64,000 bases of DNA from Sphaerotilus montanus (GTDB taxonomy: Bacteria; Pseudomonadota; Gammaproteobacteria; Burkholderiales; Burkholderiaceae_C): positions 1,240,001 to 1,304,000 of the forward strand of contig NZ_JACCFH010000001.1 in NCBI RefSeq assembly GCF_013410775.1. Reading direction: 5' to 3'. Under the pieces are notes generated by a model. That model saw only the letters and a program-made list of their open reading frames with translations, was not told the origin of the DNA and searched no databases. Each line of letters begins with the position of its first letter. Position 1 is the stretch's first letter. The translations under genes were made by a program, and so were the position numbers. This document shows, in pieces, positions 51,627 through 61,195 of the stretch.

Positions 51627-52220
51627 TCAGAAGGAGGCCGACAGCCCCAGCGCCCACAGCGCCGGCCGCACCGTGGGCAGTCCGTCGAAGCGGTGCTGGC
51701 CCACATCGACGGACGCCGTCAGCGCAAAGACCCGGGACCACTGCCACGACAGTCCGGCGCCGAGCAGCGGCCCGACATGGCGCTCGCTCGCCTGGTAGGC
51801 CTCGGCGCCGTTGACCGTCGTGCGCAGCGCCGTCTGCCACGCACCAAGGCCGACGCGTACCCGCGCCCGCCACCCCTCCAGCGCCGGCAGCGCGACCTGC
51901 AGCGCGACCAGAGGACCGCGGGTGTGGCGGTGGTTGCGCTGCACGAACGGCCCGTCGGCGGTGTCACCGAAGTCCGCGAACCCGAGCACCGGTCCGACCG
52001 CCCAGGCGCTGTTCCCCAGCGGAATTTCAGCCCCGACGGACACCCGCCAGCCCGTCGAACGGCCGGCCCCGCGGTCCGTCAGCAGCCCGACCGCCCCCTC
52101 GATGCGCCAGGTGGCCTGGGCTGAAGCGATGCTGCAGCCAAGCAGACAGGCCGCCGACAGCAGGAGAGGCAGCGGCCGCAGGACACGACAGGAAGCAGAC
52201 GCAGACACACAAGCAGGCAT
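51627..52220 (-). CDS. Exported beta-barrel-like protein, unknown function
   Basis: A 197-residue product with a signal peptide (LLLSAACLLGCSIASAQA, where LLGC could also act as a lipoprotein box). It then has alternating hydrophobic strands such as GWRVSVGAEIPLGNSAWAVG and RARVRVGLGAWQTAL, and ends in phenylalanine (LSASF), as outer-membrane barrels do. An OmpW-like or similar small barrel is plausible, but no family was recognised. Confidence 0.6.
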   Translation of the reverse strand: MPACVSASASCRVLRPLPLLLSAACLLGCSIASAQATWRIEGAVGLLTDRGAGRSTGWRVSVGAEIPLGNSAWAVGPVLGFADFGDTADGPFVQRNHRHTRGPLVALQVALPALEGWRARVRVGLGAWQTALRTTVNGAEAYQASERHVGPLLGAGLSWQWSRVFALTASVDVGQHRFDGLPTVRPALWALGLSASF

Positions 52221-52333
52221 GGGCAGACGACCAGTTCATGGCGGCGGGAGCCCTCGGTACCGCACCGGATCGCCCCTGCTGCCGGCGCAGGATTCTGCCT
52301 GCAGCGCCCGCGCGCGCCGGGTCCGGCCGTCCT

Positions 52334-52528
52334 CTATTTCTGCGACATCGGGCACGTGTTCATGCCGAGCACCGTGTACAGCGGACACATCCGGAACAGC
52401 CCGGTGGCCAGCGGCACCACGCCGATCCAGCCCCAGGCTCCGATCTGACCGGTCAGCACCAACAGGATCAGGGCCAGCCCGACCACGATGCGCAGGATGC
52501 GGTCTGCACCGCCAACATTGATTTTCAT
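52334..52528 (-). CDS. DUF2892 small membrane protein
   Basis: A 64-residue protein that starts MKINVGGADRILRIVVGLAL and has two helices and a CPLYTVLGMNTCP motif, the pattern of DUF2892 (also the C-terminal part of YgaP). CAGGAG lies 6 bases upstream of the ATG at 52528. The function is unknown, often linked with sulfur or rhodanese metabolism. It lies downstream of the Crp/Fnr gene on the same strand. Confidence 0.85.
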   Translation of the reverse strand: MKINVGGADRILRIVVGLALILLVLTGQIGAWGWIGVVPLATGLFRMCPLYTVLGMNTCPMSQK

Positions 52529-52637
52529 GCGACTCTCCTGAAGCAAAACCGCCGGCGCCGTCGCCGGTTGAAACGGAGTGTGTTCCTGCGGACCCCTGCA
52601 ATCTGTGACCCAAGTCACACAACAGACCAGACCTCCC

Positions 52638-53318
52638 CTACTGGGCTCCACCGGCGGCCAGCTGACGCAGGGCAGCCGCATCCAGCACCTGCACCCGCTC
52701 CCGCCCCAGCGCCACCCAGCCCGCCTGCTCGAAGCGCTTGAGCAGCCGGGTCACCATCTCGCGCACGGTGCCGAGTTCGTCGGCGAGCTGCTGGTGGGTG
52801 AGGTGCAGCACCGGGCCGCGGCCGAGCAGCGCCGCCGCCAGCCGCTGGTCGAGACGCTGGAAGGCCACCGCCTCGGTCAGCGCGATCAGGTCGGCCATGC
52901 GCGCGGCGAACAGCGCGAAGACGTGGCGGCGGAAGGGTTCGTGGTCGCTCCAGCGCATGAAGACCGGCGCGGGCAGCAGCAGCAGGCGGCTCGGCTGCAC
53001 CGCCACGCCATGCGCGGACAACACGGCCTGCCCGAACAGGCAGGCGGCCGAGACGACGCAGAGTTCGCCCGGCTGCACGCGGTACAGCTCGATCGCCCGG
53101 CCGTGCGGCGTGCCCCGCGCGACCCGCACCTCGCCGGCCAGCACCAGCGGGAAGCCGCGGCACGGTGCGCCCTCGTCGAACAGCACCGTGCCCGCAGGCA
53201 CCTCGACCGCGTTGCCGAGCGCGGCCAGATCCTGCTCCCAGCCGGGCGGCGGACTGTCGGCCAGCGCCGGATAGAGACCGGACACGAGGGAAACCAGCGC
53301 GGGTGCAGGCATCATCAT
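52638..53318 (-). CDS. Crp/Fnr-family transcriptional regulator
   Basis: A 226-residue regulator. It has a cyclic-nucleotide-like beta-roll (VPAGTVLFDEGAPCRGFPLV) and a C-terminal helix-turn-helix LTHQQLADELGTVREMVTRL followed by KRFEQAGWVALGRERVQVLD. The N-terminal cysteine cluster of FNR is not present, so it is not an oxygen-sensing iron-sulfur type. Three ATG codons in a row (53318, 53315, 53312) leave the start slightly uncertain. It is divergent from the flavoprotein gene. Confidence 0.9.
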   Translation of the reverse strand: MMMPAPALVSLVSGLYPALADSPPPGWEQDLAALGNAVEVPAGTVLFDEGAPCRGFPLVLAGEVRVARGTPHGRAIELYRVQPGELCVVSAACLFGQAVLSAHGVAVQPSRLLLLPAPVFMRWSDHEPFRRHVFALFAARMADLIALTEAVAFQRLDQRLAAALLGRGPVLHLTHQQLADELGTVREMVTRLLKRFEQAGWVALGRERVQVLDAAALRQLAAGGAQ

Positions 53319-53352
53319 CGCCTCAGTGTAGACAAGCCCGGAGACATCGCCC

Positions 53353-54774
53353 ATGAACGCCCCGCTCCACGCCGACTGGCGCCCCGTGATCACCCCCCGC
53401 CCGATGCCGGTCGAGATGCTGCAGGCGCTGCAGGCCCGCTTCGGCGCGCGCTGCTCGACCGCGCAGGCGGTGCGCGAACAGCACGGCCGCGACGAGTCCA
53501 CCTATGACGCGCCGCCGCCGGACGCGGTCGTCTACTGCGAGTCGAACGAGGACGTGATGGCCGCGGTGAAGCTGGCGGACCAGTACGCGGTGCCGGTGAT
53601 CCCGTTCGGCGTCGGCTCCTCGCTGGAGGGGCACCTGCTGGCCGTGCAGGGCGGGCTGAGCCTGGACCTGTCGCGCATGAACCGCATCCTGCGGCTGAAC
53701 CCGGAAGACCTCACCGTCACCGTGCAGGCCGGCGTCACCCGGATGCAGCTCAACAACGAGATCCGCCACACCGGCCTGTTCTTCCCGATCGACCCGGGCG
53801 CGGACGCCTCGCTCGGCGGCATGGCGGCCACGCGGGCCTCGGGCACCAACGCGGTGCGCTACGGCACCATGCGCGAGAACGTGCTCGGTCTTGGGGTGGT
53901 CAACGCGCAGGGCGAGTGGGTGCGCACCGGCACGCGGGCGCGCAAGTCCAGCGCCGGCTACGACCTGACGCGGCTCTTCGTCGGCAGCGAGGGCACGCTC
54001 GGCGTGATGACCGAGATCACGCTCAAGCTCTACCCGCTGCCCGAGGCGGTGTCGGCGGCGATCTGCCACTTCCCGAGCATCGACGCGGCGGTGCAGACGA
54101 CGATCGCGGTCATCCAGATGGGCGTGCCGATCGCGCGCTGCGAGCTGATCGACGGCAACACGGTCGGCATGGTCAACCGCCACAGCAAGCTCACGCTGCG
54201 CGAGCAGCCGATGCTGCTGATGGAGTTCCACGGGACGGCCGCCAGCGTGGCCGAGCAGGCGCAGACCGTGCAGGAGATCGCGGCCGACCACGGCGGCGAG
54301 TCCTTCGAATGGGCCTCGACCCCGGAGGAGCGCACCCGGCTGTGGACCGCCCGCCACCACGCCTACTTCGCCGCGATCCAGAGCCGCCCGGGCTGCCGCG
54401 CGATGTCCACGGACGCGTGCGTGCCGATCTCGCGGCTGGCGGAGCTGATCGCCGAGTCGGTGGCGGATGTGGATGCCTCCGGCCTGCCCTACTTCCTCGT
54501 CGGCCACGTCGGCGACGGCAACTTCCACTTCGGCTACCTGATCGATCCCGCGCAGCCCGCTGAACGTGAACTGGCCGAGGCGCTCAACCACCGGCTGGTG
54601 GAACGCACGCTGCGCATGGAAGGCACCTGCAGCGGCGAGCACGGCGTCGGGCTGCACAAGATGGGCTTCCTGCTCGACGAGGCCGGGCCGGCAGCGGTCG
54701 GGCTGATGCGGGAGATCAAGCGGGCGCTGGATCCGAAGAACATCCTGAATCCAGGAAAAGTGTTCGCGAACTGA
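53353..54774 (+). CDS. FAD-linked oxidase, D-lactate dehydrogenase (cytochrome) type
   Basis: A 473-residue flavoprotein of the vanillyl-alcohol-oxidase/GlcD family. The FAD part has PVIPFGVGSSLEGHLLAVQG and DPGADASLGGMAATRASGTN. The C-terminal half has HVGDGNFHFGYL and the ending CSGEHGVGLHKMGFLLDE then DPKNILNPGKVF. Members oxidise D-lactate or glycolate and pass electrons to cytochrome c or quinone. I favour D-lactate because of the stand-alone form without glcE/glcF, but glycolate is possible. Confidence 0.87.
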   Translation: MNAPLHADWRPVITPRPMPVEMLQALQARFGARCSTAQAVREQHGRDESTYDAPPPDAVVYCESNEDVMAAVKLADQYAVPVIPFGVGSSLEGHLLAVQGGLSLDLSRMNRILRLNPEDLTVTVQAGVTRMQLNNEIRHTGLFFPIDPGADASLGGMAATRASGTNAVRYGTMRENVLGLGVVNAQGEWVRTGTRARKSSAGYDLTRLFVGSEGTLGVMTEITLKLYPLPEAVSAAICHFPSIDAAVQTTIAVIQMGVPIARCELIDGNTVGMVNRHSKLTLREQPMLLMEFHGTAASVAEQAQTVQEIAADHGGESFEWASTPEERTRLWTARHHAYFAAIQSRPGCRAMSTDACVPISRLAELIAESVADVDASGLPYFLVGHVGDGNFHFGYLIDPAQPAERELAEALNHRLVERTLRMEGTCSGEHGVGLHKMGFLLDEAGPAAVGLMREIKRALDPKNILNPGKVFAN

Positions 54775-54870
54775 AACCCGCAAAAACGAAATCTGCAAAG
54801 GCGGATATGGCATCGGAACTGCCCGTGATATCGACTCAAGATCCACGGACAGCCTTCCTAGAATTCTTCC

Positions 54871-55800
54871 ATGTCCGAAATCATCAGTCAGATCGCGCAA
54901 ATCAACGTGCCGCAGGATGTCCTGCAGAACGCGGATTTCGATGGCATCGTCAACGACTTCCGGCGCCACTTCCGGCGTCTGGATGATTTCCAGCGCATCC
55001 ACGGGCCGGTCGGGATGCACGATTCGCTGCAGCCGCTGTGGCAGGCGATCGCCGCGGGCGACCACCGGCCGGACACCTCGGATCTGGAGGTGTCGGCGCT
55101 GTCCAAGACGCTCGGACAGCTGATCGTGCTGTCGGTGGTGCAATCGCAACAGATCCAGCGCCAGCAAGAAGCCCTGTCCTCGCAGCAGACGGCCACCCGG
55201 ACGCTGCAGCAGAAGGTCAAGCAGGCACACACCGTGCTCGCCGAACACCAGCAGGCCCAGGGCGTGCACAGCGGCGAGATGCAGCAGGTGATGAACCAGT
55301 TGCTGGAGGTGCGCAACGGCCTGGTCGCCACCACCCAGCGCGTGACCGAAGCCACCCAGGACGGCCGCAAGACCCGAGAGGAACTGCAGGCCCAGATCAA
55401 GAAGGCACTGACGGAGGCCACGGCCCGCGTCGACACCGCCTGCGAGTGGGTGCAGACCATTGCCGACGCGCAGAACGTCAAGGTGGAGACGCTGCGCAAT
55501 GCCGTGCACGCCGACACCGATGCCCGCGACCACTCCGAGAAGCTGCTGGCCGATGACTTGGCCCTGCTGCAGCGCCAGCTCGACCAGGAACACAACCGGG
55601 TCGAGGACCTGAGCGACCTGCTCTCCCAGCACCGCATGGCCCAGGACACGCTGCAGAACCGCGTCACCACGCTGACCCAGGAGCGCGCCGCCGAGCAGGC
55701 CCAGATGCAGGACCGGCTGAAGAAGCTCACGCTGGGCATCGCAGGCGTGTCCGGGCTGGCGCTGATCGGGCTGATGCTGGCGGTGACCCGCTTCCTCTGA
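54871..55800 (+). CDS. Tail-anchored coiled-coil protein, unknown function
   Basis: A 309-residue protein. The first 60 residues are a soluble segment (DFDGIVNDFRRHFRRLDDFQ). Residues about 95-280 are rich in Gln/Glu/Leu heptads (LQQKVKQAHTVLAEHQQAQ and similar), predicting a long coiled coil. The last 20 residues form one hydrophobic helix (LGIAGVSGLALIGLMLAVTRFL). The C-terminal anchor would leave the coil in the cytoplasm. No family is recognised. It has its own upstream gap and a downstream bidirectional terminator, so it may be a single-gene unit. Confidence 0.75.
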   Translation: MSEIISQIAQINVPQDVLQNADFDGIVNDFRRHFRRLDDFQRIHGPVGMHDSLQPLWQAIAAGDHRPDTSDLEVSALSKTLGQLIVLSVVQSQQIQRQQEALSSQQTATRTLQQKVKQAHTVLAEHQQAQGVHSGEMQQVMNQLLEVRNGLVATTQRVTEATQDGRKTREELQAQIKKALTEATARVDTACEWVQTIADAQNVKVETLRNAVHADTDARDHSEKLLADDLALLQRQLDQEHNRVEDLSDLLSQHRMAQDTLQNRVTTLTQERAAEQAQMQDRLKKLTLGIAGVSGLALIGLMLAVTRFL

Positions 55801-55817
55801 CCGGCTGCGCCCGAACG

Positions 55818-55851
55818 CAAGAGGCCGACCCGTCACCGGGTCGGCCTCTTG
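55818..55851. terminator. Bidirectional hairpin between convergent genes
   Basis: A 15-bp perfect stem CAAGAGGCCGACCCG with loop TCAC, between the coiled-coil gene and spoVR. T-tracts are short on both sides but the stem is very stable. Confidence 0.75.
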
Positions 55852-55867
55852 CATTGGTGGATGGAGT

Positions 55868-57442
55868 TCAGGTGGACGAAGCAGGCGCCGGCACACCCCA
55901 GCGCTTGGTCACGTCGCCCTTGGCGTTGACGCTCTCCAGATGGACCGCGAAGCCCCACAGCCGCGCGACGTGCTTGAGCACCTCGATGGCGCTGTCGGCC
56001 AACGGGCGGTCCTGGTGCTGGAAGTGGCGCAGCGTCAGCGAGCGGTCGCCGCGCAGGTTGACGTTCCAGACCTGGATGTTCGGCTCGCGCGAACCCAGGT
56101 CGTACTGCCTCGACAGCGCATCGCGCACCCGCCGGTAGCCGCTGTCGTCGTGGATGGCGCTGACCTCGATCTCGGGCTTCTTGTCGTCGTCGTGCAGCGC
56201 GAACAGGCGCAGGTCGCGCATCAGCTTGGGGCTGAGGTACTGGCCGATGAAGCTCTCGTCCTTGAAGTTGCGCATCGCCTGGTCGAACGCCGGCAGCCAC
56301 GGCGTGCCAGCCAGCTCGGGAAACCACTGGCGGTCCTCCTCGGTCGGCTCCTCGCAGATGCGCTTGATGTCGGTGTACATCGCGAAGCCGAGCGCGTAGG
56401 GATTGATGCCGCTGTAGCTGCGGTCGCCCACGCGCGGCTGGTAGACCACGTTGGTGTGCGACTTGAGCCACTCGATCATCACGCCGTCGGTCAGGTGGCC
56501 ATCGTCGTACATGGTGTTGAGCAGCTTGTGGTGCCAGAAGGTGGCCCAGCCCTCGTTCATCACCTGCGACTGGCGCTGCGGGTAGAAGTACTGCGCCACC
56601 TTGCGCACGATGCGCACCACCTCGCGCTGCCAGGGCTCCAGCAGCGGCGCGTTCTTCTCGACGAAGTACAGCAGGTTCTCCTGCGGCTCCTCGGGGAAGC
56701 GGCGGCTGCCGTGGGTTTCCTCGGCCTTCTCGGCGCGGCGCGGCAGCGTGCGCCAGAGGTCGTTGACCTGCTGCTGCGCGTAGGCCTCGCGGTCCTTGCG
56801 CTCGCTGAGTTCCTGCGCGAGCGTCTTCTTGCTCGGGCGGCGGTAGCGGTCGACGCCGTGGTTCATCAGCGCGTGGCAGCTGTCGAGGAAGGCCTCCACC
56901 GTGTCGATGCCGTGGCGTTCCTCGCAGTCGGCGATGTAGTTCTTGGCGTAGACGAGGTAGTCGATGATCGAGGCTGCATCCGTCCACATGCGGAACAGGT
57001 AGTTGCCCTTGAAGAAGCTGTTGTGGCCGTAGGCGGCGTGGGCGATGACCAGCGCCTGCATGGCCATCGAGTTCTCCTCCATCAGGTAGCTGATGCAGGG
57101 GTTGGAGTTGATGACGATCTCGTACGCCAGCCCCATGTGGCCGCGCTTGTAGTTCTTCTCGGTCGAGATGAACTCCTTGCCGTAGCTCCAGTGGCGGTAG
57201 TTCACCGGCATGCCGACGCTGGCGTAAGCGTCCATCATCTGCTCGGCGGTGATGATCTCCAGCTGGTTGGGATAGGTGTCGAGGCCGAAGCGGGCCGCGG
57301 TGCCACGGATCACGTCGTGGTACTGCTCGACCAGCTCGAAGTTCCAGTCGCTCGGGCCGGGCAGCGGCTCGGCGGCCCGTTCGGGCGCCGGCAGCGGGCC
57401 GCCGTGCAGGTCCTTCATGGCGACAGCGGGCATGGGTTTCAT
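55868..57442 (-). CDS. SpoVR family protein (YcgB-like)
   Basis: A 524-residue protein with conserved segments such as PVNYRHWSYGKEF, NSNPCISYLMEENSMAMQAL, NEGWATFWHHKLLNTMYDDG and NPYALGFAMYTDIKR, found in SpoVR/YcgB across non-sporulating proteobacteria. Its biochemical role is unknown. It is the last gene of the prkA-yeaH-spoVR group and overlaps the yeaH stop by 4 bases (ATGA). In enterobacteria this set responds to stationary phase and nitrogen stress. Confidence 0.93.
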   Translation of the reverse strand: MKPMPAVAMKDLHGGPLPAPERAAEPLPGPSDWNFELVEQYHDVIRGTAARFGLDTYPNQLEIITAEQMMDAYASVGMPVNYRHWSYGKEFISTEKNYKRGHMGLAYEIVINSNPCISYLMEENSMAMQALVIAHAAYGHNSFFKGNYLFRMWTDAASIIDYLVYAKNYIADCEERHGIDTVEAFLDSCHALMNHGVDRYRRPSKKTLAQELSERKDREAYAQQQVNDLWRTLPRRAEKAEETHGSRRFPEEPQENLLYFVEKNAPLLEPWQREVVRIVRKVAQYFYPQRQSQVMNEGWATFWHHKLLNTMYDDGHLTDGVMIEWLKSHTNVVYQPRVGDRSYSGINPYALGFAMYTDIKRICEEPTEEDRQWFPELAGTPWLPAFDQAMRNFKDESFIGQYLSPKLMRDLRLFALHDDDKKPEIEVSAIHDDSGYRRVRDALSRQYDLGSREPNIQVWNVNLRGDRSLTLRHFQHQDRPLADSAIEVLKHVARLWGFAVHLESVNAKGDVTKRWGVPAPASST

Positions 57443-58737
57443 GCGGTGGCTCCTTCCTTCTTGAACAAGTCGCGGAACACCGGGTAGATCTGGTCGGCGC
57501 TCGTCACCTTGCGCATCGCGAAATGCGGTCCGGACACTTCACCCAGGCGGGTGTACTCGTCCCACAGGTTCTGCTCCGGCTCCGCCACCTGCACATAGGC
57601 GTAGTAGCGGCACAGCGGCAGGATCTTGTTCTGCAGGATCTCGCGGCAGCGGCCCGAGTCGTGGTGCCAGTTGTCGCCGTCGCTGGCCTGCGCGCCGTAG
57701 ATGTTCCACTGGTCCGACGGGTAGCGGGCGCGGATGATCTCCTCCATCAGCACCAGCGCGCTGGACACCACCGTGCCGCCAGTCTCGGTCGAGTGGAAGA
57801 AGCCCTGCTCGTCCACCTCCTGCGCCTGCGTGTGGTGGCGGATGAAGACGATGTCGATCTTCTCGTAGTGCCGCGTCAGGAACAGGTAGAGCAGGATGAA
57901 GAAGCGCTTGGACAGCTCCTTGCGCGATTCGTCCATCGAGCCCGACACGTCCATCACGCAGAACATCACCGCCTTGGACGTCGGCACCGGCACCTTCACG
58001 CGGCTGCGGAAGCGCAGGTCGATCGGGTCGAGGAAGGGGATGTGGCCGATGCGCGCCCGCAGCTCGGCGATGCGGGTCTGCAGGTCCAGCAGTTCCTGCT
58101 CGGCGAGCAGGTCGGTCGGACGCGGCTGCGGCTGTGCCTGCAGCTCCGCCAGCTGTTGTTCGAGGCGGCGCAGTTCGCGCCGGCTGTCATTGCCCAGCGC
58201 GATGCGCCGGCCGAGCGCGCCGCGCATCGAGCGCACGATGTGCAGGTTGCTGGGCGTGCCGTCGTTGGTGAAGCCCGCGCGGTGGCTCTTCCACTCGGGC
58301 GTCTCGGCGAGCTGGGTGCGGATCAGGTGGGGCAGCGCGAGGTCCTCGAAGAAGACCTGCATGAACTCCTCCTTGCTCAGCGAGAAGACGAAGTCGTCCT
58401 CGCCTTCGCCGGAGTCGCTCGCCTGGCCCTGGCCGGAACCACCGCCGGCACCACCGCCCTTGGGCCGCTTGATGCGGTCGCCGGCCACGTAGTCCTGGTT
58501 GCCGGGGTGGACCATGTCACGCTGGCCGCCCTGCCCGTGGTGGAAGACCGGCTCGCTGATGTCCTTCTTCGGGATGCGGATGTCCTCGCCACGCTCCAGG
58601 TCGCGGATGCCGCGCCCGTCGATGGCGCGGCGCACGGCGCCCTTGATCTGGTCCTTGTAACGCCGCAGGAAGCGCTCGCGGTTGCCGATCGACTTGTTCT
58701 TGCCGGAGAGCCTGCGGTCGATGATCTGCTGGAACAT
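57439..58737 (-). CDS. YeaH/YhbH family protein (DUF444)
   Basis: A 432-residue protein that starts MFQQIIDRRLSGKNKSIGNR and has a glycine-rich linker (GGGAGGGSGQG). A VWA-like domain follows with a MIDAS-type motif FCVMDVSGSMDESRKELSKR. It partners the PrkA kinase in the yeaGH pair. It lies 59 bases downstream of prkA and is coupled to spoVR. Confidence 0.94.
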   Translation of the reverse strand: MFQQIIDRRLSGKNKSIGNRERFLRRYKDQIKGAVRRAIDGRGIRDLERGEDIRIPKKDISEPVFHHGQGGQRDMVHPGNQDYVAGDRIKRPKGGGAGGGSGQGQASDSGEGEDDFVFSLSKEEFMQVFFEDLALPHLIRTQLAETPEWKSHRAGFTNDGTPSNLHIVRSMRGALGRRIALGNDSRRELRRLEQQLAELQAQPQPRPTDLLAEQELLDLQTRIAELRARIGHIPFLDPIDLRFRSRVKVPVPTSKAVMFCVMDVSGSMDESRKELSKRFFILLYLFLTRHYEKIDIVFIRHHTQAQEVDEQGFFHSTETGGTVVSSALVLMEEIIRARYPSDQWNIYGAQASDGDNWHHDSGRCREILQNKILPLCRYYAYVQVAEPEQNLWDEYTRLGEVSGPHFAMRKVTSADQIYPVFRDLFKKEGATA

Positions 58738-58796
58738 GGTTCACCTTGCAATGGTTGGCTGCCCCGGGGCCTCCCGGAGCCGGGGCGGCCGGGGCC

Positions 58797-60719
58797 TCAG
58801 CTCGACTTGCGCACGCGCAGGTACCACTCGCACAGCAGGCGGACCTGCTTGGGCGTGTAGCCCTTGAGCACCATGCGGTTGACGAAGTCCTCGTGCTTCT
58901 TGGCCTCGTCGTTGCTCGCCTTGGCGTTGAAGCTGATGACCGGCAGCAGCTCCTCGGTGTTCGAGAACATCTTCTTCTCGATCACCGCGCGCAGCTTCTC
59001 GTAGCTGGTCCAGACCGGGTTCTTGCCACCGTTGTTGGCACGCGCCCGCAGCACGAAGTTGACGATCTCGTTGCGGAAATCCTTCGGGTTGGCGATGCCG
59101 GCCGGCTTCTCGATCTTCTCCAGTTCACCGTTCAGCGAGCCACGGTCGAACACCTCGCCCGTGTCGGTGTCGCGGTACTCCTGGTCCTGGATCCAGTAGT
59201 CGGCGTAGGTCACGTAGCGGTCGAAGATGTTCTGGCCGTACTCGGAGTAGCTCTCCAGGTAGGCGGTCTGGATCTCCTTGCCAATGAACTCGGCGTAGCG
59301 CGGGGCCAGCAGCTCCTTGATGAAGCCGATGTACTTCGATTCGGTCTCGGCGGGGAACTGCTCGCGCTCGATCTGCTTCTCCAGCACATACATCAGGTGG
59401 ACCGGGTTGGCCGCCAGCTCGGTGTTGTCGAAGTTGAAGACCTTGGACAGGATCTTGTAGGCGAAGCGCGTCGAGATGCCGCTCATGCCCTCGTCCACGC
59501 CGGCGTAGTCGCGGTACTCCTGATAACTCTTGGCGCGCGGGTCGGTGTCCTTCAGGTTCTCGCCGTCGTAGATCATCATCTTGCTGTAGAGGCTGGAGTT
59601 CTCCGGCTCCTTCAGGCGGGTGAGCATGGCGAACTGGCTCATCATCTTCAGCGTACCCGGCGCGCAGGTCGCCCCGGCCAGCGAGGAGCCGCGCAGCAGC
59701 TTCTCGTAGATCTTCACCTCTTCCGACACCCGCAGGCAGTACGGCACCTTGACGATGTAGATCCGGTCGAGGAAGGCCTCGTTGTTCTTGTTGTTGCGGA
59801 AGGTCTTCCACTCGCTCTCGTTCGAGTGGGCCAGCACGATGCCGTCAAAGGGAATCGCACCAAAGCCTTCGGTGCCCTTGAAGTTGGCTTCCTGCGTGGC
59901 GGTCAGCAGCGGGTGCAGCACCTTGATCGGCGCCTTGAACATTTCCACGAACTCCAGCATCCCCTGGTTCGCCAGGCACAGGCCGCCGGAGTAGCTGTAG
60001 GCGTCCGGATCGTCCTGGGCGAAGGTCTCCAGCTTGCGGATGTCGACCTTGCCGACCAGCGCGCTGATGTCCTGGTTGTTCTCGTCGCCCGGCTCGGTCT
60101 TGGCGATGCCGACCTGCTTCAGGATCGACGGGAAGCGCTTGACCACCTTGAAGCGGCGGATGTCGCCCCCGTACTCTTCGAGCCGCTTGACCGCCCACGG
60201 GCTCATCACGCGGTTCAGGTAACGGGCCGGGATGCCGTATTCCTTCTCCAGCACGGCGCCGTCCTCGGCCGGGTCGAACAGGCCCAGCGGCGACTCGTTC
60301 ACCGGCGAGCCCTTGATCGCGTAGAAGGGCACCTCCTGCATCAGCTGCTTCAGGCGCTCGGCGATCGAGCTCTTGCCGCCGCCGACGGGGCCGAGCAAGT
60401 ACAGGATCTGCTTCTTCTCTTCCAGCCCCTGCGCGGCGTGGCGGAAGTAGGAAACGACCTGCTCGATCGCGTCCTCCATGCCGTAGAACTCGGCGAAGGC
60501 GGGGTAGATCTTGATGATCTTGTTGGCGAACAGCCGCGACAGACGGGGGTCGTTGCGGGTGTCGATCGACTTGGGCTCGCCGATGGCCTTGAGCATCCGC
60601 TCAGCGGCCGAGGCATACGCCAAGGGGTTGCGCTTGCACTCTGCGAGGTAGTCTTCCAGCGAGATTTCTTCCTCGCGGGTGCGCTCGTAGCGGGCGGCGA
60701 AATTGCTGATCACGTCCAT
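58797..60719 (-). CDS. PrkA-family serine protein kinase / AAA+ protein (YeaG-like)
   Basis: A 640-residue protein with an AAA-type P-loop GPVGGGKSS (110-118), the preceding YLL strand, and a C-terminal kinase-like domain typical of PrkA/YeaG (YLRVRKSS end). It begins MDVISNFAARYERTREEEIS. In E. coli the homologue is an active kinase, and Bacillus PrkA has been described as a kinase or Lon-like protease. It is the first gene of the three-gene stress operon. Confidence 0.94.
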   Translation of the reverse strand: MDVISNFAARYERTREEEISLEDYLAECKRNPLAYASAAERMLKAIGEPKSIDTRNDPRLSRLFANKIIKIYPAFAEFYGMEDAIEQVVSYFRHAAQGLEEKKQILYLLGPVGGGKSSIAERLKQLMQEVPFYAIKGSPVNESPLGLFDPAEDGAVLEKEYGIPARYLNRVMSPWAVKRLEEYGGDIRRFKVVKRFPSILKQVGIAKTEPGDENNQDISALVGKVDIRKLETFAQDDPDAYSYSGGLCLANQGMLEFVEMFKAPIKVLHPLLTATQEANFKGTEGFGAIPFDGIVLAHSNESEWKTFRNNKNNEAFLDRIYIVKVPYCLRVSEEVKIYEKLLRGSSLAGATCAPGTLKMMSQFAMLTRLKEPENSSLYSKMMIYDGENLKDTDPRAKSYQEYRDYAGVDEGMSGISTRFAYKILSKVFNFDNTELAANPVHLMYVLEKQIEREQFPAETESKYIGFIKELLAPRYAEFIGKEIQTAYLESYSEYGQNIFDRYVTYADYWIQDQEYRDTDTGEVFDRGSLNGELEKIEKPAGIANPKDFRNEIVNFVLRARANNGGKNPVWTSYEKLRAVIEKKMFSNTEELLPVISFNAKASNDEAKKHEDFVNRMVLKGYTPKQVRLLCEWYLRVRKSS

Positions 60720-61152
60720 TGCAGGCCTCCTGTATGAAGTCAGGCGATGGGCGACAGGATCAGTGTCGCGCCACCAGGGAAGATCTGATGGAGTCCCGCC
60801 GCGGTACTGCCGGGGCAGGTGGCGTGCGAGGCGCCATCAGAACTTTCCGTTGGTCTGCAAGCGCGGTAGATCCGCGTTTGTGTGACTCGGCGGTGTCAGC
60901 TTCGTTCAACTTGAGCCCATCGGTCCCGTGAAGAAACCCGGTTGGATGGGCCATTTTCAATTTGCAGCGGCGTGGTGCGACATCGTTCACTGCTCCACCG
61001 GATCTGCACCATTCCACTACGTCAGGCCTGCGCCTTGCGTTGACACCAGCAAGGGATGTGCCTGCGATATCCCATCATGCGCGAAACCTGACCCGATCGT
61101 GACGGAAGGGACGAAGCAGGACAACACCGCGACCGCGGATGCTCAGCACAGC
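60720..61152. other. Intergenic region upstream of prkA, no gene seen
   Basis: About 430 bases. The prkA promoter must lie near 60720-60900 on the minus strand. A partial sigma-54-like site (CGCACG-N4-CTGC, about 60815-60830) has a mismatch in the conserved GG and is not convincing. No open frame here has a plausible start site or family match. Confidence 0.5.
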
Positions 61153-61176
61153 AAAAGCCACCCGGAAGCGGGTGGC
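61153..61176 (-). terminator. Terminator after parB
   Basis: On the minus strand GCCACCCG pairs with CGGGTGGC across a 4-base loop, followed by TTTTGC, 20 bases past the parB stop. Confidence 0.8.
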
Positions 61177-61195
61177 GGGACGCGGCCGGACGTGC

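Noticed and set aside
60810-60835. Sigma-54 promoter upstream of prkA
   Set aside because: The -24 GG is broken and the -12 box has a mismatch; too weak to annotate.
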